A stretch of 64,000 nt of DNA from Hydrogenophilales bacterium (GTDB taxonomy: Bacteria; Pseudomonadota; Gammaproteobacteria; Burkholderiales; Thiobacillaceae), in NCBI GenBank assembly GCA_016703155.1, contig JADJCP010000001.1, forward strand, positions 372,001 through 436,000. The letters run 5' to 3'. The translations under genes and the position numbers were made by a program. The notes under the pieces were generated by a model. It was given only the letters and a program-made list of their open reading frames with translations. It was not told where the DNA came from and did no database searches. Shown here in pieces: positions 55,964-64,000 of the stretch (position 1 is the first letter of the stretch; the number at the start of each line of letters is the position of its first letter).

Positions 55964-56660
55964 ATGAGCGACATGATGCTGAACCTGATCATCGTCACGG
56001 CCACTGGCGTATTCATCGCCGGCTTGTTTCTGTTTCTTGCCATCCGCAAGCGCAAACGCCAGGCCGATTTCGAGAAGGTCGCGGTTGAACATGGCTGGCA
56101 TGTAGAACGCCTGGATGCGCCGCTGGTTTCGGGTTATCTCTTGACCGGCAGGGGCGGGCAAACCCCCTGGTTGCTGGAGACCAAGGCCGTTTCAAGCAGC
56201 CGGGAGGCCGGCCCGGGGTCCGCGGAGACCCATCATGTGACCCGCTGGTGGTGTACCGGGTTACCCGTGCCGGAGCACACCGTGGTGATCGGACCGCATC
56301 CCGGTGGCGCATCGCTGGCCAATCTCGGCGCTTTCGGCGGATCGTTCCTGAACATGGGCTTGCGCGCCATTTTGGGCGAAGACGCGGACTGGATCGGCGG
56401 CCTGACCCCCGTGGAACTCCCGGACCAGGCCTTGCGCGACCGTCTGCTGTGCCTGGCGAACGATCCGCGGGCTGCGCCGATTGCTGTCCGTCGATGCGGC
56501 GCGCGCGCTGCTGGCCCTGCCCGGAAAGTACAAAGCCGTGGTCAAGCTGCATGCCGGCGAATTGGAGATTCGACTTCCCGGCACCCAGCTCCAAGCTGGG
56601 GCGGAACTGGCCGCGCTGATTGCACTGGGCGAGCGGATGGCACAGGCCTGGCTGAACTGA
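55964..56660 (+). CDS. Membrane-anchored hypothetical protein (frame broken)
   Basis: About 231 residues when corrected, starting MSDMMLNLIIVTATGVFIAG with GGGAGG upstream. One transmembrane helix (about 5-25) is followed by a soluble domain ('HTVVIGPHPGGASLANLGAF', 'GEDADWIGGLTPVELPDQAL'). The frame breaks near the GGG at 56469-56471. Dropping one G gives 'NDPRLRRLLSVDAARALLAL', and the gene ends at 56660 with 'LGERMAQAWLN'. No family is recognised. Confidence 0.6.
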
Positions 56661-56670
56661 TCCAGACGCG

Positions 56671-56910
56671 TTGCTGGAGTACTCCGGGGTGTTCGGCGCA
56701 ACGGCGCATATTTGCGACGGGCGCGGTGTCGCCGGCTTCGTCGGCAATGGCGAATGGGCCAATGTCGATGACCAGGGAAGCGTCACCTTCACGACCAGGA
56801 ACGGCAAAGTGGCCATGCGGACTACGCAGGGGATCGCTTCCTCCTGCGGCACCAACTGGCCCGGAGACCATTTCGCCAAGGACGGCAGGAACGCGATGCG
56901 CTCGGAATGA
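56671..56910 (+). CDS. Small hypothetical protein, possibly a fragment
   Basis: Seventy-nine residues from a TTG start. 'VTFTTRNGKVAMRTTQGIAS' and a Cys-containing tail suggest the end of a larger beta-rich protein, but I cannot name it. The coding frame looks acceptable. It may be a truncated gene or a C-terminal remnant. Confidence 0.3.
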   Translation: MLEYSGVFGATAHICDGRGVAGFVGNGEWANVDDQGSVTFTTRNGKVAMRTTQGIASSCGTNWPGDHFAKDGRNAMRSE

Positions 56911-56926
56911 GCGAATAAGCGTTTCC

Positions 56927-57319
56927 TTAGCGCGGCTTACCGAATTTCCACTGGTTATCTTCGCGGATCATCCGCACGGTCGTGGTCGAAGTCGACGAAC
57001 CGTCCTTGACCTGCTTGGTAAAGATCGCCACCTCCCCCTTGATCTCGCCCTTGAAGCTCTTGGGACTATCCGCGGCGATCATCTCCATCATCATGGCGAT
57101 CATGCCGGCGCGCTCTTTCTCCATGGCTTCCATCTCGGCGAGATCGGCCCTGGCGATGAGTTTCTTGAAGTCTCCCACCTTCTGCTTCTTGGCGGCGGCG
57201 ACCAGTTTCACGAAGGCAGCGCGCGCTTCGGCCTCGGTACCGCTAGCCGCGCTTGCCAACGGGTTGAACGTCAAAATGACGCTCGCCAGCAACCAACCAA
57301 GCCATTTATGTAGCTGCAT
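56927..57319 (-). CDS. Exported small protein, DUF4878-like
   Basis: Protein of 130 residues. Signal peptide (1-24, ending ASA), then a helical-plus-beta fold with 'ARAAFVKLVAAAKKQKVGDF' and a C-terminal 'VRMIREDNQWKFGKP', as in NTF2-like DUF4878 lipoproteins. AGGAG lies 6 bases before the ATG at 57319; the longer frame begins without a proper signal. Function is unknown. Confidence 0.7.
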   Translation of the reverse strand: MQLHKWLGWLLASVILTFNPLASAASGTEAEARAAFVKLVAAAKKQKVGDFKKLIARADLAEMEAMEKERAGMIAMMMEMIAADSPKSFKGEIKGEVAIFTKQVKDGSSTSTTTVRMIREDNQWKFGKPR

Positions 57320-57399
57320 GATGTTCTCCTCGATAATTAATTTAGGCACGCGACCGTCGCGCCAAGAGAGACTAGCCCATCTTTGTGTCGCCGAAAACC

Positions 57400-58173
57400 T
57401 CAGAACTCGAAATAGCGCCGGCCATGTTCGCGCAAGCGTGCGCGTGCCGCCTCATAACCCGGGCACAGTGCGGCCACCTGACGCCAGAAGGCCGGCGAAT
57501 GGTTACGCTGGCGGAAGTGCGCCAGCTCATGGCAGATAACGTAATCAACCTCCGCCTGGCTGGCCTTGATCAGGCGCCAATTCAGGCTGACCACGCCCTT
57601 GGCGGAGAGACTCCCCCAGCGACTATGCGCATCGGACAGACGCCAGGGCGGCTCCACCCTGCCCTGCCCCCGGCACAACACCGCAAGGCGTTGCCCGAGG
57701 TACGCCCGGGCATAGGCTTGGTACCATTCGAGCACCATCGCTTCAAGACCGCCACGCGTCCCGGGACAGATCAGGCGATCGCCATCCAGCACGGGGATAT
57801 CGTTGGCCTGGATCGGCTCGGGCGCATCGTCGAAGGCCAGGGCAAGCTGGGTCGGTAGCGGTCCGGCAACACCGCGATGCGTCAGGCGCAACTCGCCGCC
57901 CAGGAAGGGCAGGCGCATGCCGTCGCGCCAGACCAGGGCCTCCGGGCGGCGCGACAGGCGCTGCATGATCCAGTCGATATGCTGCCGGATGAACCCTTCA
58001 ACGTGGCTGTGCGGCAAACGCAACGGCGCATTGACCAGGATGCGCCCGCTCTCGTGGACGCGTAGCGCCAGGGTGCGCCGGGCGGAGCTGCGTTTCAGGG
58101 TATAGGCAACGTCTTGCCCGGCCAGATCGATGCTGGCGTCTTCTTCATTGCGCAGGATTCGGCGCTTTTTCAA
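57400..58173 (-). CDS. YgjP-type SprT/M48-like zinc metallopeptidase
   Basis: Protein of 257 residues. The zinc site HELAH (about residue 217; VICHELAHFRQRNHSPAFW) and the 'RWGSLSAKGVVSLNWRLIKA' motif define the YgjP/DUF45 family. The catalytic Glu is present. Substrates are unknown. It follows frdB on the same strand with a 25-base gap, so it may be the last gene of the frd transcript. Confidence 0.88.
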   Translation of the reverse strand: MKKRRILRNEEDASIDLAGQDVAYTLKRSSARRTLALRVHESGRILVNAPLRLPHSHVEGFIRQHIDWIMQRLSRRPEALVWRDGMRLPFLGGELRLTHRGVAGPLPTQLALAFDDAPEPIQANDIPVLDGDRLICPGTRGGLEAMVLEWYQAYARAYLGQRLAVLCRGQGRVEPPWRLSDAHSRWGSLSAKGVVSLNWRLIKASQAEVDYVICHELAHFRQRNHSPAFWRQVAALCPGYEAARARLREHGRRYFEF

Positions 58174-58198
58174 ATCGAGCGTTTCCCCTGGGACGCGA

Positions 58199-58921
58199 TC
58201 ACCGGAAGCCCTGCTTCACCATCTGCCGGCGAAGGTAGGCGATCTGGGTCTGTAGCGGCAAGTCCTTCGGGCAGACGTCGTGGCAGCCGAGCAGGCTCAT
58301 GCAGCCGAAGACGCCGGTATCGTCGCCGATGACTTCGTAGTAGTCCTTGTCGCTGCGCGTGTCGCGCGGGTCCAGCCGGAAACGGGCGATCTTGTTCATG
58401 CCGACGGCACCGAGGAAATCGTCGCGCATCCGCGCCGTGCCGCAGGCGGCAACGCAGCAGCCGCATTCGATGCAGCGGTCGAGTTCGTAGATGGCCTCGG
58501 CCATGGCCGGCTCCATCCGCGCTTCCAGCCGGTCGATGTCCGGCGCCTCGGCAAGGTGTGCCCAGGTCTCGATGCGCTCCGACATGGCGCGCATCCACTT
58601 GCCGGTATTCACCGACAGATCGCCGATCAGCTCGAAACTGGGCAGGGGAAACAGGCTGATCCCGCTCGGCAAATCCTTGGTCTGGGTGCGGCAGGCCAGG
58701 CCGGGACGACCATTGATGACCATGGCGCAGGAACCGCAGACCCCGGCGCGACAGACGAAATCGAAGTTGAGCGAAGGATCCTGTCCATCACGTATCTGGC
58801 TCAGGGCGATGAACAGGGTCATGCCCGGCTGCTCGTCGAGGCTGTAGGTCTCCTGATGCGGCAGCGACGCCGGATCGCGCGGGTTGTGGCGGAAGACGGA
58901 GAAGGTCAGGCGGCGGCTCAT
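58199..58921 (-). CDS. frdB: Fumarate reductase/succinate dehydrogenase iron-sulfur subunit
   Basis: Protein of 240 residues. The [2Fe-2S] motif is CRAGVCGSCAMVINGRPGLAC (about 57-77). The [4Fe-4S] and [3Fe-4S] cysteines lie in 'CIECGCCVAACGTA' and 'GCHDVCP'. It passes electrons between the flavoprotein and the membrane haems. The start at 58921 is chosen because homologues begin with MSRRLTF-like sequence; the open frame runs 18 residues further. Confidence 0.9.
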   Translation of the reverse strand: MSRRLTFSVFRHNPRDPASLPHQETYSLDEQPGMTLFIALSQIRDGQDPSLNFDFVCRAGVCGSCAMVINGRPGLACRTQTKDLPSGISLFPLPSFELIGDLSVNTGKWMRAMSERIETWAHLAEAPDIDRLEARMEPAMAEAIYELDRCIECGCCVAACGTARMRDDFLGAVGMNKIARFRLDPRDTRSDKDYYEVIGDDTGVFGCMSLLGCHDVCPKDLPLQTQIAYLRRQMVKQGFR

Positions 58922-58946
58922 AACGACGTTCCCGTAGACGGCTGCA

Positions 58947-60912
58947 TCAGCATTCCAGTCGCTCGTTGCGGCCACGGTATTTGGCTGGCAGCAGATGGTC
59001 GAAAGGCATCAAGCGCGCCTGGCGGACATGGCGGTCGACCTCGGCCTGGCGCACGGCATCGACCTCCGCCTGGCGCGGCGCGCTCGCCGGGTGCTCGACG
59101 ATGTTCTTGACGCCATAACCGCGGAAACCGGGCGGCAGTTCCATGGCGTTCACGTCCAGCGGTTCATAGCTCAGGCTGGGCAGGTCGGCGCTGTCGGGCC
59201 AGGTTGCCAGGGTACGCTTCAGCCAGGCCTGATCGTCACGCGCCGTGAAGTCCTCGCGGAAGTGCGCACCCCGGCTCTCGGTGCGGTTCAGGGCACCCAA
59301 GGCGACGCTCAGGGCCACCTTGAGCATGCGCGGCAGGCGATAGGCCAGTACCAGTTCCGGATTGGCGTCCGCGCGGCGGTAGTGCAGGGCCAGTTGTCGC
59401 GAACGTTGCAGCAGGCCGGTCAATTCGGCGACGGCCGACTCCAGGTCAGTGCCATTCCGGAACAGCCCGACCTTGTCGGTCATGATCTGCTCCATGCGCT
59501 GGCGGATGACCACGGCATTTTCGCCGCCACGCCCGGCCAGAAGACTGTCGAGATAGGCCTGCTCGCGGTCAACGAACTGGCGCGCCAGCGCGGTCGAAAC
59601 CGTCAGATCGCCGCACTCCGATTCGCAGAAATCGGCGACGTACTCGCCGACCAGCATGCCGGCGACGACGGTCTCGGCGACCGAGTTGCCGCCCAGGCGG
59701 TTGAAGCCGTGCATGTCCCAGCAGGCCGCCTCGCCGCAGGCGAACAGGCCGGCCAGGGTCGGCGACTGGCCGGTGTGGTCGGTGCGCACGCCGCCCATGG
59801 AATAGTGCTGGGTGGGCCGCACCGGGATGAATTCCTTCGCCGGATCGATGCCCAGGAAGTAGTGGCAGATGTCTTTCACTTCGCGCAGGTTCTTGTCGAT
59901 GTGCGCCGCGCCGAGGACGGTGATGTCCAGCCAGAGGTGCTCGCCGTAGGCCGACTTGACGCCCTTGCCCTTCCTCATGTGCTCGGCCATGCGCCGCGAC
60001 ACCACGTCGCGCGAGGCGAGCTCCTTCTTGTCCGGCTCGTAGTCGGGCATGAAGCGGTAACCATCGACGTCGCGCAGCAAACCGCCGTCGCCACGGCAAC
60101 CCTCGGTGACCAGGATGCCGGCCGGGACGATGGCGGTCGGGTGGAACTGCACCGCCTCCATGTTGCCCAGCATCGGCGACTCCGGTCTCCAGGGCCAGCG
60201 CGGCACCCATGCCCTCGTTGATCAGGGCGTTGGTGCTGACGCCCCAGATGCGCCCGTAACCGCCGGTGGCGACCACCGTGGCGCGGGCGATGTAGGCCGA
60301 GAGTTCGCCGCTGATCAGGTCGCGCACCACGGCGCCATGACAGCGTCCGCCGTCGTGAATGAGGGCGATGGCTTCCTTCCGCTCATGTACCGGAATCTGC
60401 TCGGCGACGGCCCGGTCGGACACGGTGTAAAGCATGGCGTGACCGGTGCCGTCGGAGGTGTAGCAGGTACGCCACTTCTTGGTGCCGCCGAAGTCGCGCG
60501 CCGTGATCAGGCCGTGCGCCGCGGCCTTCTCGCTGAGGGTGACATGCTGGTTGTTGATGAAGGCCGGGTGATCACCGCCACGCACCCGGTTCCAGGGTAC
60601 GCCCCAGGCCGCCAACTCGCGAATCGCCTTGGGCGCCATGTGCGTGAACATGCGCGCCACCACCTGATCGCAGCCCCAGTCGGAACCGCGCACGGTGTCT
60701 TCGAAATGGATGTCCTCGTTATCGCCCTCGCCCTTGATGCAATTGCCCAGGCTGGCCTGCATGCCGCCCTGGGCGGCCACCGAATGCGAGCGCTTCGCCG
60801 GCACCAGGGACAGGATGATCGTTTCCAGGCCGCGCCGCTTGGCGCCCACGGCGGTGCGCAAGCCGGCAAGGCCGCCGCCGATGACCAGAACGTCGGAATA
60901 TACAAGTTTCAC
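58947..60912 (-). CDS. frdA: Fumarate reductase/succinate dehydrogenase flavoprotein (frame broken)
   Basis: About 654 residues when corrected. FAD-binding 'DVLVIGGGLAGLRTAVGA' and 'SHSVAAQGGMQASLGN' (covalent-FAD region), the catalytic 'TEGCRGDGG', and 'HGFNRLGGNSV' are seen. It begins with GTG at 60912, overlapping the frdC stop (GTGA). Two frames meet near 60174: 'ALALETGVA' continues in the second frame as 'LGNMEAVQFHPT', and one extra base explains the break. The gene order C-A-B and the sequence type match Wolinella fumarate reductase. Confidence 0.9.
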
Positions 60913-61637
60913 GATGCGGGGCGCTCCCAGGTCGGCACATAACGCTCGCCGGCCAGCGGCGCATGGGCATGGCCCAGTTTCATGTAGGCCGCCAGGGTGA
61001 ACAGGCCCAGCACCAGGAAGAACACGGTCAGCCCCCATTTCAGGCGCTTCAGGGTCCGGCGCGTCCTGGCCGCGTCGGCGCCCGCCGGCCAGCCCCACTT
61101 CACCGCCAGCCGGTAGAGGCCGATGCCGCCATGCAGTTCGACCATGAACAGCAGGAGCAGATACAGCGGCCAGTAACGCCCGCTCCAGACGCGGTCGGCG
61201 GACTCGTAGGGACCGATCAGATCGGGGTGCAGCAGCATCGTGTAGAGATGCACCGAGGCCAGGAAAAACATGGCGAAGCCGGTCAACACCTGAACGAACC
61301 AGAGCGTCGTATCCTCGTGGCGCATGCTGGTCATATGGTTCCAGTAGTCGCGATGCTGACGCCAGTGGATCGGGAACTTGCGCATGGCCAGCCAGGCGTG
61401 GCTGATGAACATGGCGAAGACGAAGGCAACGAAGGCCGAAACCAGTAGGGGGTAAGACTTGCCGAACAACGGCTGGCCTTCGAACAGGCGCGCCACCCAC
61501 CACATGGCATCCTCGCTGATGAGGATCGACGCCACGAAGAACATGTGCAGCCACATGAACAGGCCGAGAAACAGACCGGTCAGACTTTGGGCCAGATCGA
61601 ACCGGGCCGCCCAGGGTGAGCTTGAGGGAACGGGCAT
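60909..61637 (-). CDS. frdC: Fumarate reductase cytochrome b subunit (Wolinella-type)
   Basis: Protein of 242 residues with five transmembrane segments. Candidate haem-ligand histidines occur in 'GLFMWLHMFFVAS', 'FISHAWLAMRK', 'ASVHLYTMLLHP' and 'LFMVELHGGIGLYRL', consistent with a dihaem cytochrome b. It anchors FrdAB and exchanges electrons with quinone. Whether the complex works as succinate dehydrogenase or fumarate reductase is not fixed by sequence. It is the first gene of frdCAB. Confidence 0.88.
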   Translation of the reverse strand: MPVPSSSPWAARFDLAQSLTGLFLGLFMWLHMFFVASILISEDAMWWVARLFEGQPLFGKSYPLLVSAFVAFVFAMFISHAWLAMRKFPIHWRQHRDYWNHMTSMRHEDTTLWFVQVLTGFAMFFLASVHLYTMLLHPDLIGPYESADRVWSGRYWPLYLLLLFMVELHGGIGLYRLAVKWGWPAGADAARTRRTLKRLKWGLTVFFLVLGLFTLAAYMKLGHAHAPLAGERYVPTWERPAS

Positions 61638-61763
61638 GAAGGATAGCTCTATCCGAATAGGCTAATGCTAGACCAGATACGCGGATATGTCGCCAGGAAT
61701 ACACCGTGTGCTCGTTGCGCCTGACGACGCAACCTACGAATTACCGCGACGAATGCCCACGAA

Positions 61764-62465
61764 TCACATCCCTGCCATGCGCGTTTCGATCCAGGCTTCC
61801 GCTTCGGCGTTGATCTCGTTCGCCTTGCGTCCCTGGGTGGCGATCACCGGGCCGATGCTGACGGTCACCTCGCCCGGGCGCTTGAGCAGGGCATTCTTCG
61901 GCCAGACCCGGCCGGCGTTGTGCGCCACCGGCACCACCGGCACACCGGTCTTGGCGGCCAGCCAGGCACCGCCGATGTTGTACTTGCCGCGCTCGCCCGG
62001 CTCGATGCGCGTCCCTTCCGGAAAGATCACCACCCAGAGGCCATCCTGAAGTCGCTTGCGGCCCTGTTCCTCGATCTCGCGCAAGGCCTCGCGGCCGGCG
62101 GCACGGTCGATGGCGATGGGACTGGTCATGGCCAGGCCCCAGCCGAAGAAGGGAATGCGCAGCAACTCTTTCTTCAGGACGAAACAAAGCGGCGGAAAAA
62201 TGACCTGGAAGGCGATGGTCTCCCAGGCGGATTGATGTTTGGCAAGCAGGATGACCGGCCCGGCGGGCAGGTGCTCCATACCTTCGACGCGATAGCCTAT
62301 GCCCAGCAGGGCTTGTCCCAACCAGACCATGAAGCGTGCCCATGCCGCCAGCAAACGATTGCGCGGTACCGGCGCGAGTGGAAAGGTCAGCAGCGACAGC
62401 AGACTGAAAACCACGGCCGTGCCGGCCTGGATGAGGCCAAAGAGCATGGAACGCAGTACGGTCAT
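61764..62465 (-). CDS. plsC: 1-acyl-sn-glycerol-3-phosphate acyltransferase
   Basis: Protein of 233 residues. An N-terminal hydrophobic segment (about 5-30) is followed by the acyltransferase block 'KHQSAWET' (H-x4-D family motif with Glu as the final residue), 'IPFFGWGLAMTSPIAIDR' and the 'FPEGTRIEPGE' motif. It acylates lysophosphatidic acid to phosphatidic acid. The ATG at 62465 is used because the longer frame starts with TTG. It follows gmhB on the same strand, a common beta/gamma pairing. Confidence 0.9.
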   Translation of the reverse strand: MTVLRSMLFGLIQAGTAVVFSLLSLLTFPLAPVPRNRLLAAWARFMVWLGQALLGIGYRVEGMEHLPAGPVILLAKHQSAWETIAFQVIFPPLCFVLKKELLRIPFFGWGLAMTSPIAIDRAAGREALREIEEQGRKRLQDGLWVVIFPEGTRIEPGERGKYNIGGAWLAAKTGVPVVPVAHNAGRVWPKNALLKRPGEVTVSIGPVIATQGRKANEINAEAEAWIETRMAGM

Positions 62466-62496
62466 GAGCGGCAACGGTAACGCCGTGGCCAGGCCA

Positions 62497-63039
62497 TCAA
62501 GCCGGCTTCTGGCCGAGTATCCAGGCGACGGCGCGCGCCAGATCGTCGAACACCGACACTTCGTAAGGCAGGCCGTGGGCCAGGGTCGCCGTCCCCTTGC
62601 CGGTCTTCACCAGGATGGGCAAGGCGCCGACGCTGCGCGCCACCTCGATATCGCGCAGGGCATCGCCGATCGCCGCGACTCCGGTCAGATCCATGTGATA
62701 ACGCTGGGCGATCTCACGGAACATCCCGGCCTTGGGCTTGCGGCACTCGCATTGGGAATCGGCCGGGTGCGGGCAGAAGAATACCGCGTCGATGCGCCCG
62801 CCGGCCTGCGCCAGGGCCTTGTGCATCTTGGCGTGAATGGTGTTCAGCATGACCATGTCGAACAGGCCGCGACCGATGCCGGACTGGTTCGAGGCCACCA
62901 CCACCCGGTAGCCGGCCTGATTCAGCTGGGCGATCGCCTCCAGGCTGCCGGGAATGGGTTTCCATTCATCCGGCGATTTGATGAATTGATCGGAGTCGTA
63001 ATTGATGACCCCGTCGCGGTCGAGTATGACGAGCTTCAT
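62497..63039 (-). CDS. gmhB: D-glycero-beta-D-manno-heptose 1,7-bisphosphate 7-phosphatase
   Basis: HAD phosphatase of 180 residues. Motif I 'LVILDRDGVINYDSD', motif II 'VVVASNQSGIGRGLF', the zinc-binding loop 'CPHPADSQCECRKPKAGMF' and motif IV 'IGDALRDIEVA' are intact. It removes the 7-phosphate in ADP-heptose synthesis for the LPS inner core. It lies 31 bases upstream of plsC. Confidence 0.94.
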   Translation of the reverse strand: MKLVILDRDGVINYDSDQFIKSPDEWKPIPGSLEAIAQLNQAGYRVVVASNQSGIGRGLFDMVMLNTIHAKMHKALAQAGGRIDAVFFCPHPADSQCECRKPKAGMFREIAQRYHMDLTGVAAIGDALRDIEVARSVGALPILVKTGKGTATLAHGLPYEVSVFDDLARAVAWILGQKPA

Positions 63040-63072
63040 TGAGCGGCAATCCTGTTCATCGGCACATCATAA

Positions 63073-64000
63073 TCAGGACCATTCGACACCGCCAGCCAGT
63101 TCGGAAGCATCCTCGATACGATCGCGGCCATTGTACTTGGCCGAAGACAAGGCATGGTCGGCGCGCCGCAGCAGCGAATTGATGTTCTCGCCGGGATACC
63201 ACTGCGCGACGCCGATGCTGACCGTGAAATGCAGCGCGGAGTCGCCCAAGTCGACCTCGGCATGCCGGATATCGAGACGCAATTGGTCGGCGTAGCGACG
63301 TGCCGCCGGCAAATCCACGCCCGGCAACATGATGGCGAAGTCATCGCCACCCAAACGGGCGCAAAGCATGTCGCCGGATAGTCGGGCCCGACAACAGCCC
63401 GCCAGGACTTGCAGGATCTCATCGGCCCGACTGTGCCCGAAGGTACCGTTGATCTGGCGGAAATAATCGACATCGATGACGATGAATGCGAGGGACTCCG
63501 CGCGCTGCCCGGCGGCCTCGAGCAGTGCGTCGGCGCGCGGGAAAAAGTGCTCGCGATTCGGCAGCCCGGTGAGCGGGTCGCGTTCCAGCAATGTCCGCAG
63601 TTCATCCTCCAGATCCTCGCGCTGGCGGACCTCGCGCTGCAATGCCGCGTTCGCCGACTGCAAGACGGCGGCATCGATATAGGACTCGTGCTGCATCCGG
63701 CTGATGCGGTACGCGGTCATGATTCCAAGGATGTTCAGCACCACCAGAAGGGTAATCAAGGTAATGACCGTGCCCGGCCCGGGACGAAAGTTCAGCAGCA
63801 TCAGCCAGAGAAAGGCGAGGCTCGACAACATCGCCACCAGCGCGGCGGGTATGAAACGATTGGGAATGAAGACATAGGTGCCGATCAGCATGAGCATCAG
63901 GCTCATGCCGTGCCAGCCGATCTCGAAGGGTCGGTGCAGGGTGATTGCCAGAAGCCCGGTCGAGGCGCTGGCGATGACGAGGGTCGGAATGACGCCGTTG
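63073..64000 (-). CDS. Membrane GGDEF diguanylate cyclase, 5' end outside the window
   Basis: The reading frame is open to the window edge, so the N terminus is missing. The visible part begins in a membrane region with at least three hydrophobic helices ('SLMLMLIGTYVF', 'LVAMLSSLAFLWLMLLNF', 'VITLITLLVVLNILGIM'). A coiled coil follows, then a GGDEF domain ('RDPLTGLPNREHFF', 'IDVDYFRQINGTFGHSRADE', signature RLGGDDFAIML). The signature is GGDDF instead of GGDEF, a variant that can still be active. It may make c-di-GMP sensed by LapD-type receptors such as the one at 24475. Confidence 0.85.
   Translation of the reverse strand, partial: NGVIPTLVIASASTGLLAITLHRPFEIGWHGMSLMLMLIGTYVFIPNRFIPAALVAMLSSLAFLWLMLLNFRPGPGTVITLITLLVVLNILGIMTAYRISRMQHESYIDAAVLQSANAALQREVRQREDLEDELRTLLERDPLTGLPNREHFFPRADALLEAAGQRAESLAFIVIDVDYFRQINGTFGHSRADEILQVLAGCCRARLSGDMLCARLGGDDFAIMLPGVDLPAARRYADQLRLDIRHAEVDLGDSALHFTVSIGVAQWYPGENINSLLRRADHALSSAKYNGRDRIEDASELAGGVEWS

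Noticed and set aside
55859..57313. One long ORF of 484 codons downstream of flagellin
   Set aside because: Only its first part matches the gene at 55964; after the frame break the translation is shadow text running antisense into the gene at 56927-57319.
59569..61704. 711-codon frame apparently fusing an N-terminal extension to the flavoprotein
   Set aside because: The first 260 or so codons are a shadow of frdC. The real frdA starts at the GTG at 60912.

Overview
The window is GC-rich, densely coded DNA from a Gram-negative bacterium. The most likely source is a Beta- or Gammaproteobacterium: heptose phosphatase GmhB beside PlsC, DUF748, DUF2802, mutL/miaA genes in one stretch and a Wolinella-type fumarate reductase fit that range. 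The flagellin/FlbT/FlaF set looks alphaproteobacterial in style. No rRNA or tRNA was recognised.

Layout. (1) 0-9.5 kb: a signalling block with a STAS protein, an RsbW-like kinase and a cNMP-binding SpoIIE phosphatase. It also holds a FecR protein, an OmpA-type lipoprotein, a glutaminase carrying STAS and cNMP domains, a CHASE2 nucleotide cyclase and a cNMP/rhodanese protein. The cyclase and its three potential cyclic-nucleotide readers suggest one cAMP plus partner-switch circuit. (2) 9.5-23.1 kb: a WYL regulator, a HIRAN protein, an unknown protein, a complete type I-E cas operon (cas3-cse1-cse2-cas7-cas5-cas6-cas1-cas2) and a 30-repeat array. The last repeat runs into one repeat of a different CRISPR class. 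A MazF-type toxin-antitoxin pair follows, then a truncated cas4/cas1 remnant. (3) 23.3-26.4 kb: a thioredoxin-LapG fusion lacking the catalytic cysteine, and LapD. (4) 26.6-34.5 kb: xseA, miaA, a YgiQ radical SAM protein, a glycine-zipper protein, an S24-like protein and mutL, with several palindromic repeats. (5) 34.5-43.4 kb: a 5'-nucleotidase, a methyltransferase, a possible integron cassette with an attC-like site, Ppx/GppA, DUF748 and DUF2802. (6) 43.6-55.8 kb: a glycan and methyltransferase cluster next to flaF, flbT and flagellin. It is probably a flagellin or surface glycosylation locus, and a sigma-28 promoter precedes flagellin. (7) 56-64 kb: small unknown genes, a YgjP-type metalloprotease, frdCAB, plsC, gmhB and a GGDEF protein cut by the window end.

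Six genes (cas3, lapD, mutL, flaF, the gene at 55964 and frdA) are broken by one or two single-base indels, mostly in short homopolymers. Two CRISPR repeats also lack one C of a C5 tract. Uncorrected sequence error explains this pattern at least as well as gene decay, so these genes are reported as full-length but frame-broken.
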